A stretch of DNA of 10,939 bases, taken from assembly GCA_029077775.1 (NCBI GenBank), contig JAQNCU010000068.1, positions 1 through 10,939 of the forward strand, read 5' to 3'. The position numbers were made by a program, and so were the translations under genes. Of this stretch, positions 5,733 to 10,939 are shown one piece after another (the stretch's first letter is position 1; each line of letters begins with the position of its first letter). The notes under the pieces are model-generated. The model did not search any database and was not told where the DNA came from. It saw only the letters and a list, made by a program, of their open reading frames with translations. The DNA comes from Acidocella sp. Lineage in GTDB: Bacteria; Pseudomonadota; Alphaproteobacteria; Acetobacterales; Acetobacteraceae.

Positions 5733-8129
5733 TTAAAACTTCGTTCTCACGCCGACAAAAACACCGATTGGCGCGGCCACGCTATAGCTGCGTGGGTTGT
5801 TGTATCCGGGCGCCTGCCCGACATAAACGCCACCTTGCAACCCGGTCGGTGAGAACGTTCCGTAATTATAATATCTGGTATCCGTGACATTCTGGATGGT
5901 GACAAAAACCTTCACATTATGGGTGATCTGATAATCGCTGGTCACATCCGCCGTTATATAACCGGGCAGCGGCTTCGTCAGGTTCGCCGCGTCGCCGTAT
6001 AAATACGTCGCACCCTGCGCGGTGGCCGAGACCCCTAAATGCCAGCGCGGGGTGATCTGAACATCGCCGCCGCATTTATAAATCTGCCCCGAGATACCGG
6101 GTAAATGGTCGCCCGGCCGCACTGTGATGTTGCCGTTGGCATCGGCCGCCGGGTTATTGGATTGTTCGATAAATTGGGTACGGTAACTGGCCCCGATTTG
6201 TGAATAATCCGCATAGACTGAAATATCCGTGAACCTCACCGTCCCGCCAATATCGAACCCGGTGCGCTGAACATTGCCGACATTGGCGAAATACCCAGAC
6301 CCAACCGGGTTGTAGGGTGATTGCAGAAACTCGATATCATCGCTCGTCACGCTGTCATAATAATCCGCGTCATATGTTACAAATGCCCCGCCCCAGATTT
6401 GCCGTCCGCCACGCAGACCGGCCTCCATGGTGTGGGCTACGATCTGTTTCAGGTTCGGATCGCCCGACTCAAAATTCGCGAGGCTGCACGAATCCTGAGG
6501 GCTGGCGCAGGATAATTCAGCAGGGGTCGGGGCCGCGTTGGCCTCTGATACGCCGCCGTAAATCGTCAGCGCCGGGCTGAAATCATAACTTGCCGCCAAT
6601 GCGGGGTTGGCGTGTGTATAATCATGCGCGCCGTTCAGCCCGGTACCTTGAGCGTTCAAATCTGGTGGCGTTTGGCTATGCAGCCCGATCTCAGCCATGT
6701 TGAACCGCCCGCTCGCCGTCACCGCGAGGCGTTTCGTCACATTCAGCGTGTCCGACAGATACGCGCCATAATAGGCATTGCGCACCACCACCCCCACGGG
6801 CACGGTTCCCGGTTCATCCAGCAGATACCCTGGGCTCGGCACCCCAAACGGGGCCATGTAGACCCGCGTGACTTGGTTCAGCCCGCCCAGATACCCCGCG
6901 GCATCATATTTGGTGAATCCGCCATCGAAACTAACACCCGCCGTCAGCCGGTTATCCCACTTGGCCAGCGGCGTGTCGTTCGTGATCTGGACTGAGCCGC
7001 CATACCCGTTTGTGTTTGTGGTGTTCACATTCAACTGGCCATAAGCGTAATACCCGAACGCATCCGGGACGGGCTGAAAATCCGGGATCGGCCCGCCGCT
7101 GCGCATGGTGCTCAGGTTCCCGCCCGGTCCGCCCTGGCATAGGTAACCGGCATCTGGCCCCGGCCCGCAGGGCAGATCATGCGGCCCGTTTCCGTTGACC
7201 AGTTGCTCCCGCAAATAATCGTAATACATCACCGCATCGAGCGTATCATGCGTGCCGAATTTATCGTCGAGGCTTGCCTGCCACCGCGCGTATTTATCGC
7301 TGATCCGGTTTGGCCCGGTGAACTGCGCCGCCGGATCGGCCGCCAGTAACTGCACGGGTACCGAGCCTGGGCCATTCAACGCGGAATTCGCCAGCGTGGC
7401 GTTTATGTGCAAGGCCGCTTGCGCCCCACGCCAGCCGAAATCCCCATAAAAATTTTCAACGTCGGAAGATTGCAGGTCGCGCCACCCGGCCTCATGCGTG
7501 CCGCCGAAATCGGCATAGGCGGCAAACCCGCCATCCGCCCGACCATATTGGACATTGCCCTGCCATTTGCCAAACGAGCCAGCCTCAGCCTCAGCCTGGC
7601 CGCCCTGATAGGTAAACCCGTCTTTCAGACGCACATCCACAGCACCGCCCAGCGCATTCAGCCCAAAAACCGGGTTGCCATCCGACAGACTCATCGACTT
7701 GATCGCCGCATCGGGCAGCGCCGCCCAGATCGCAAGGTCGCCGAATGGCTGGTTGAACCGCGCCCCGTTCACATAAACGCTCAACATGGCGGGGGTGCCC
7801 TGGATGGGCGAAATTTCATAGCCATGGAACAAAATCGTCGGCTGGTAAGGGTTCGCCTGGCTGTTGACGACATTCACCCCGGTGGCCTTGCGGCTCAACG
7901 CCCCCACAGCGTCCGCAGCGCCCTCGGCGCTGATGCTGCGCGCGTCGAACACCTGCACCGGGTGCGGCCAGCGCGCGATATCGACCCCCGTTGCCGAGAG
8001 CGGGGACACGCGGATTTGAACAGTCGGCAAATGATAGACCCTGGGTTGCGGCGCACCCTGCGCCTGCGACCCGCCGCCCGCCATTACCGCTGCAACCGCC
8101 AGTAAAAAGCTGGTTTTTCCCCGCCTCAT
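5733..8129 (-). CDS. TonB-dependent outer-membrane receptor, probably for a ferric compound
   Basis: About 798-aa outer-membrane beta-barrel receptor that takes up a ligand using TonB-ExbBD energy. The ATG at 8129 gives a clear signal peptide (MRRGK, a hydrophobic stretch, then GSQAQG near residue 25). A possible TonB box, TVQIRV, lies at 36-41. The plug (about 55-170) includes YQPTILFHGYEISP, VYVNGARFNQPFG and GNPVFGLNALGGAV, matching the large receptor group whose plug normally reads RGFxxSP...GTPQGL. The barrel ends in the aromatic-terminated strand GVFVGVRTKF. Two close cysteine pairs (residues 321/331 and 541/548) probably form loop disulfides. The frame stays open upstream to 8669, but that extension crosses the Fur-type operator and opposes fbpA, so it is rejected. 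The gene diverges from the fbp operon. Ligand unknown; an iron role is inferred from context. Confidence 0.9.
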   Translation of the reverse strand: MRRGKTSFLLAVAAVMAGGGSQAQGAPQPRVYHLPTVQIRVSPLSATGVDIARWPHPVQVFDARSISAEGAADAVGALSRKATGVNVVNSQANPYQPTILFHGYEISPIQGTPAMLSVYVNGARFNQPFGDLAIWAALPDAAIKSMSLSDGNPVFGLNALGGAVDVRLKDGFTYQGGQAEAEAGSFGKWQGNVQYGRADGGFAAYADFGGTHEAGWRDLQSSDVENFYGDFGWRGAQAALHINATLANSALNGPGSVPVQLLAADPAAQFTGPNRISDKYARWQASLDDKFGTHDTLDAVMYYDYLREQLVNGNGPHDLPCGPGPDAGYLCQGGPGGNLSTMRSGGPIPDFQPVPDAFGYYAYGQLNVNTTNTNGYGGSVQITNDTPLAKWDNRLTAGVSFDGGFTKYDAAGYLGGLNQVTRVYMAPFGVPSPGYLLDEPGTVPVGVVVRNAYYGAYLSDTLNVTKRLAVTASGRFNMAEIGLHSQTPPDLNAQGTGLNGAHDYTHANPALAASYDFSPALTIYGGVSEANAAPTPAELSCASPQDSCSLANFESGDPNLKQIVAHTMEAGLRGGRQIWGGAFVTYDADYYDSVTSDDIEFLQSPYNPVGSGYFANVGNVQRTGFDIGGTVRFTDISVYADYSQIGASYRTQFIEQSNNPAADANGNITVRPGDHLPGISGQIYKCGGDVQITPRWHLGVSATAQGATYLYGDAANLTKPLPGYITADVTSDYQITHNVKVFVTIQNVTDTRYYNYGTFSPTGLQGGVYVGQAPGYNNPRSYSVAAPIGVFVGVRTKF

Positions 8130-8233
8130 CACGCGCCCCACGGATATATTCCGGTTGATCTTGATCTCGTTGGTCGAATTTTTACGGACCCATCCGCAGG
8201 CTGGCAACCATCCCGTCCTCCAGCTTTGCTGTG

Positions 8234-8262
8234 TTGACAGGACTAAGTTGGTCCGGTATCTA
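8234..8262 (+). promoter_or_regulatory. Candidate promoter of the fbp operon
   Basis: A perfect -35 TTGACA (8234-8239) is followed after 17 bases by TATCTA (8257-8262), a poor -10. The predicted start near 8269 would place the Fur-type palindrome directly over the start of transcription, consistent with repression. I found no convincing promoter on the minus strand for the receptor gene. Confidence 0.35.
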
Positions 8263-8270
8263 TTTTGCGG

Positions 8271-8299
8271 TAAATGCGAATAATTCTCATTTGCATTTA
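8271..8299. promoter_or_regulatory. Fur-box-like operator between receptor and fbpABC
   Basis: The core AATGCGAAT-A-ATTCTCATT (8273-8291) is a 9-1-9 palindrome with a single mismatch. Against the 7-1-7 Fur model TGATAAT-N-ATTATCA, bases 8275-8289 agree at 11 of 14 positions. An outer perfect repeat, TAAATGC (8271-8277) with GCATTTA (8293-8299), shares nearly the same region and may allow a second dimer to bind. It sits in the only intergenic region between two divergent iron-uptake-type genes, so Fe-dependent repression of both is likely. Alphaproteobacteria may use Irr or RirA instead, but this motif is of the Fur type. Confidence 0.7.
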
Positions 8300-8339
8300 C
8301 TGTATCTTCCAATTGCATAGCCTCCGGAGCCGTAGCGTG

Positions 8340-9359
8340 ATGAAGAGCCCGAAATTGATCAAATCCGGCATTAAGACCAGCTTGCTGGCCATCACCCTGG
8401 CCGCCGCGCCAGCATGTGCAGGTGCTGAAACGCTCACGCTCTACAGTGCCCAGCACGAGCAGGTCGTGGACATGCTGACCACCGCCTTTACAAAGCAAAC
8501 CGGCATCAAGGTCCGGGTGCATGAGGGCGAAGGGCCGGAGATTGCCGCTCAGATCCTCCAGGAAGGCTCGGATTCGCCCGCCGATGTGTTTTTTACTGAA
8601 AACTCCCCAGAGCTGATCCTGCTCGATGAAAAAGGGCTGCTCGCCCCCGTAAATGCCACCACGCTTCACGCCATTCCAGCCCGCTACAGCGCGTCAGACG
8701 GAAATTGGGTCGGTGTGCTCGCGCGGGAGAATGTGATTGATTATAACCCGTCGATGATCGCGGCGGCGAAACTCCCGGCCTCCTTGCTGGATTTCGCGCA
8801 GCCGCAATGGGCGGGCAAGATTGGTATCGCCCCCTCGGATGCGGATTTCCTGCCGCTGGTCAGCGCCGTGATCCGGGTCGACGGGAAGGACAAGGCGCTC
8901 GCCTGGTTGCGCGGCCTGAAGGCCAACGCGAAAATTTACCAGGATGATGAAAGCGTCGTCGCCGCCGTGGCGCGCGGCGATGTCGCAACGGGTATCGTGA
9001 ATAATTACTACTGGGCCCGGCTTGAGACCGATCTCGGCCCCGCCAAGATCGATTCGAAGCTCTACCATTTCAAAGGCGGTGACGTTGGCGGTCTGATCAA
9101 TGTCTCGGGTGCGGCGGTGCTGAAGTCATCGCACCACCAGCAAGCCGCGCAGAAATTCCTCGCCTTTCTGGTCAGCCATCAGGCCCAGGCTGCCCTTGGC
9201 CAGAGCGATGTTGATTTTGAATATCCGCTCAGGGCTGGCGTTCCGCCGAATAAGCTACTTACCCCCTTCGCCACCCTGCAGCCGCCCTCCATCAGCGTCT
9301 CGGCCCTGGGCAATGACCAGGATGCCGGGCTGCTTCTGCAACAGGCTGGCCTGATCTGA
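8340..9359 (+). CDS. fbpA: Periplasmic ferric-iron-binding protein of an ABC importer
   Basis: 339-aa Fe3+-binding protein (FbpA/FutA type, bacterial transferrin-like fold) that captures ferric iron in the periplasm and delivers it to the FbpBC importer. The signal peptide comprises MKSPKLIKSGIK and a hydrophobic run ending ACAGA, cleaved near residue 29. The mature protein opens ETLTLYSAQHEQ. The iron ligands of the Haemophilus protein all have counterparts: His39 (SAQHEQ), Glu87 (FTENSP) and Tyr223-Tyr224 (NNYYW), about 10, 58, 194 and 195 in mature numbering. The ATG at 8340 is preceded by GGAG (8326-8329) at 10 bases; GTG 8337, at 7 bases, is an almost equal alternative. The ATG at 8274 is rejected because it lies in the operator. 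The stop codon abuts the fbpB start. Iron repression is inferred from the upstream Fur-type site. Confidence 0.93.
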   Translation: MKSPKLIKSGIKTSLLAITLAAAPACAGAETLTLYSAQHEQVVDMLTTAFTKQTGIKVRVHEGEGPEIAAQILQEGSDSPADVFFTENSPELILLDEKGLLAPVNATTLHAIPARYSASDGNWVGVLARENVIDYNPSMIAAAKLPASLLDFAQPQWAGKIGIAPSDADFLPLVSAVIRVDGKDKALAWLRGLKANAKIYQDDESVVAAVARGDVATGIVNNYYWARLETDLGPAKIDSKLYHFKGGDVGGLINVSGAAVLKSSHHQQAAQKFLAFLVSHQAQAALGQSDVDFEYPLRAGVPPNKLLTPFATLQPPSISVSALGNDQDAGLLLQQAGLI

Positions 9360-10919
9360 ATGCCCGCGCGCCGTCCCGCCGCCGGGCTGCTCGCGGCCTG
9401 CTGTCTGGCCTCCGGGCTGGTGCTGCTGCCGCTCGGCGTCACGGCGGTCAACGCCGCAGATAGCGGGTTTGCCACCGCCATCGCGCTGCTATGGCGCCCG
9501 CTGGTGGGCAGCCTGTTAGTCAACACGCTGATGCTCATTACCAGCGCCGCTACCTGCTGCGCCCTGCTCGGCACCGCTGCCGCCTGGTTTGTTGAGCGCA
9601 CAGACTTACCGTTGCGGAATCTCTGGGCCGTGCTCGCCGTTGTCCCGCTCGCCATCCCGCCCTTCATCAGCAGCTTTGCCTGGATTTCACTCAGCCCTGG
9701 CCTGGAGGATTTCACGGGCGCGTTGCTGGTCGTCACGGTCTCGTATTACCCCCTCGTTTATCTGCCCGTAGCCGCCGCCCTGCGGCAAATGGACCCGGCC
9801 TTGGAGGAAACGGCGCGTGCCCTCGGCCTCAACCCCATGACGATCTTCCTGCGCGTGGTGCTGCCGCAGCTTCGCCCGGCTTTGTTGGGTGGCATGTTGC
9901 TGGTGGCGTTGGACACGCTGGTCGAGTTCGGCGCTTTCGCGCTTCTGCGTTTTCGCACCTTTACCACCGCCATCTATTCCGCCTACCGCGCGGGCTTCTC
10001 AGGCGCGGAGCCCGCCTTGCTGGCGATGGTGCTGCTGGTCCTTTGCGCTTTATGCCTTACGGCCGAGCATTTCGTGCGCGGGGGCGCGCGGTATGGCCGC
10101 CTTGCACGTGGGACCCGCCGGATGGCGTTGCGTTATAATCTGGGTAGTTGGCGGGCTGCACCCTGCCTGGTTTTTGCGCTCTGGGTCGTGCTGACCATCG
10201 GCGTGCCGCTGGGCATGATCATCTACTGGCTCACCCAGCCCAGCGCCGCCGCCATTACCGCCTCGGCCTATTCCTTTTCTGATCTTATCTCCTGCGCCTG
10301 GACCTCGATCTATCTTGGGTTAGGCGGTGCCGCGCTCACCATGGCGCTCGCATTGCCGCTTGGCATTATGGCCGCGCGGTATGATGGCTGGCTAGTGACA
10401 TTGCTGGAGCGTGCGGCCTATCTCGCGCAGAGTGTCCCCGGCATCGTGGTGGCACTGGCGCTGGTCTCGCTTACCGTTCATGGCCTGCGTCCGCTCTACC
10501 AATCCAACCTGCTGCTGCTGATCGCCTACGCCGTGGTCTTTCTGCCGCTGGCGCTGGTCAGCGTGCGGGCTGCCTTCATGCAGGCCCAGCGCGCGCTGGA
10601 GGATGCGGGCACATCCCTCGGCCTTGGTGGTGTTGCGGTGCTGGTGCGCATCACCTTGCCGATCGCCGCGCCTGGCCTGGGTGCCGCCGCCGCCATGGTG
10701 TTCATTGCGGTCATGACCGAGCTTACCGCGACGCTTCTGCTCGCCCCCATCGGCACGCAGAGCCTCGCGACACAGATCTGGTCGGATACATCAACCCTCG
10801 CCTTTGCCGCCGCGGCACCCTACGCCGCGTTGATGGCCGGAATGTCGATGGCGGCATCCTGGCTGCTTGCCCGGCGCTTTGGGGCCGCCAGCATCTATGC
10901 CCCGGCCGTGATGCCATGA
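9360..10919 (+). CDS. fbpB: Ferric-iron ABC transporter permease, fused two-domain type
   Basis: 519-aa inner-membrane permease of the FbpB/SfuB type, in which two BPD_transp_1 domains are fused in one chain, forming the channel through which Fe3+ from FbpA crosses the membrane. The protein is very hydrophobic, with about a dozen likely membrane helices. Each half carries the cytoplasmic EAA loop that docks on the ATPase: EETARALGLNPMTIFLRVVLP (about residues 149-169) and EDAGTSLGLGGVAVLVRITLP (414-434). Its ATG directly follows the fbpA TGA with no gap, and its last bases (ATGA at 10916-10919) overlap the next start by four, so the three genes are probably translationally coupled. The length is close to that expected for FbpB. 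Substrate specificity comes mostly from the preceding FbpA. Confidence 0.93.
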   Translation: MPARRPAAGLLAACCLASGLVLLPLGVTAVNAADSGFATAIALLWRPLVGSLLVNTLMLITSAATCCALLGTAAAWFVERTDLPLRNLWAVLAVVPLAIPPFISSFAWISLSPGLEDFTGALLVVTVSYYPLVYLPVAAALRQMDPALEETARALGLNPMTIFLRVVLPQLRPALLGGMLLVALDTLVEFGAFALLRFRTFTTAIYSAYRAGFSGAEPALLAMVLLVLCALCLTAEHFVRGGARYGRLARGTRRMALRYNLGSWRAAPCLVFALWVVLTIGVPLGMIIYWLTQPSAAAITASAYSFSDLISCAWTSIYLGLGGAALTMALALPLGIMAARYDGWLVTLLERAAYLAQSVPGIVVALALVSLTVHGLRPLYQSNLLLLIAYAVVFLPLALVSVRAAFMQAQRALEDAGTSLGLGGVAVLVRITLPIAAPGLGAAAAMVFIAVMTELTATLLLAPIGTQSLATQIWSDTSTLAFAAAAPYAALMAGMSMAASWLLARRFGAASIYAPAVMP

Positions 10920-10939
10920 CCCCGGCATTAGAGGTAACG
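10916..10939 (+). CDS. fbpC: Start of the ABC transporter ATPase gene, truncated by window edge
   Basis: An ATG at 10916 overlaps the fbpB stop codon in the coupling arrangement ATGA and opens the frame MTPALEVT up to the window end. The eight residues resemble the N-terminal strand that precedes the Walker A region in importer ATPases, but no nucleotide-binding motif is within view. Identity as FbpC rests on position in the fbpA-fbpB order and on the overlap. An immediately following ATP-binding subunit is the normal third member of this importer. Confidence 0.65.

Noticed and set aside
7407..8105. 232-codon plus-strand ORF opposite the TonB receptor
   Set aside because: It is antisense to the conserved plug and signal peptide of the receptor and has an Arg-rich shadow composition.
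8274..8339. Upstream ATG at 8274 as the fbpA start
   Set aside because: It lies inside the operator palindrome, has no ribosome-binding site, and would put 22 extra residues before a normal signal peptide.
8130..8669. N-terminal extension of the TonB receptor frame to 8669
   Set aside because: It runs antisense to fbpA and across the Fur-type operator; a proper signal peptide begins only at the ATG at 8129.

Overview
The window reads as a chromosomal segment of a GC-rich alphaproteobacterium. Protein style (Acetobacteraceae-like TonB-dependent receptor, MobA-type hydroxylase), a tRNA-Val with an encoded CCA end and a classical Fur-type operator suggest Rhodospirillales/Acetobacteraceae. That placement is inferred from the sequence alone and is not certain below class level.

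Layout. (1) 2-1741, + strand: the 3' part of a prolyl-oligopeptidase-family serine peptidase, its N-terminus cut off by the window edge. (2) 1796-1870: tRNA-Val(GAC), with a plausible promoter just upstream. (3) 1904-3781, - strand: a stand-alone FAD-dependent aromatic hydroxylase resembling 3-hydroxybenzoate 4-monooxygenase, converging on the tRNA. (4) 3782-4232: a gene-free, AT-rich gap with a candidate promoter for the hydroxylase and short inverted repeats. (5) 4233-4436, + strand: a 67-residue helical protein with histidines in strict heptad/hendecad register, closed by a good intrinsic terminator. (6) 4553-5620, + strand: a GT4-type glycosyltransferase with a probable TTG start. (7) 5621-5732: a convergent gap with hairpins. 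(8) 5733-8129, - strand: a TonB-dependent outer-membrane receptor. (9) 8130-8339: a divergent control region with a Fur-box-like palindrome. (10) 8340 to the end, + strand: an fbpA-fbpB-fbpC ferric-iron ABC importer, with fbpC only just beginning.

The best-supported functional unit is the right-hand half. A TonB-dependent receptor and an FbpABC importer diverge from one intergenic region holding a Fur-type operator. The simplest reading is an iron-repressed uptake locus: the receptor brings a ferric source across the outer membrane, FbpA binds Fe3+ in the periplasm (His, Glu and twin Tyr ligands all visible), FbpB forms the inner-membrane channel and FbpC powers it. The left half is a set of unrelated single genes. 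The item least explained by known families is the small His-heptad protein at 4233-4436. I see no CRISPR array, phage, insertion sequence or defence island.
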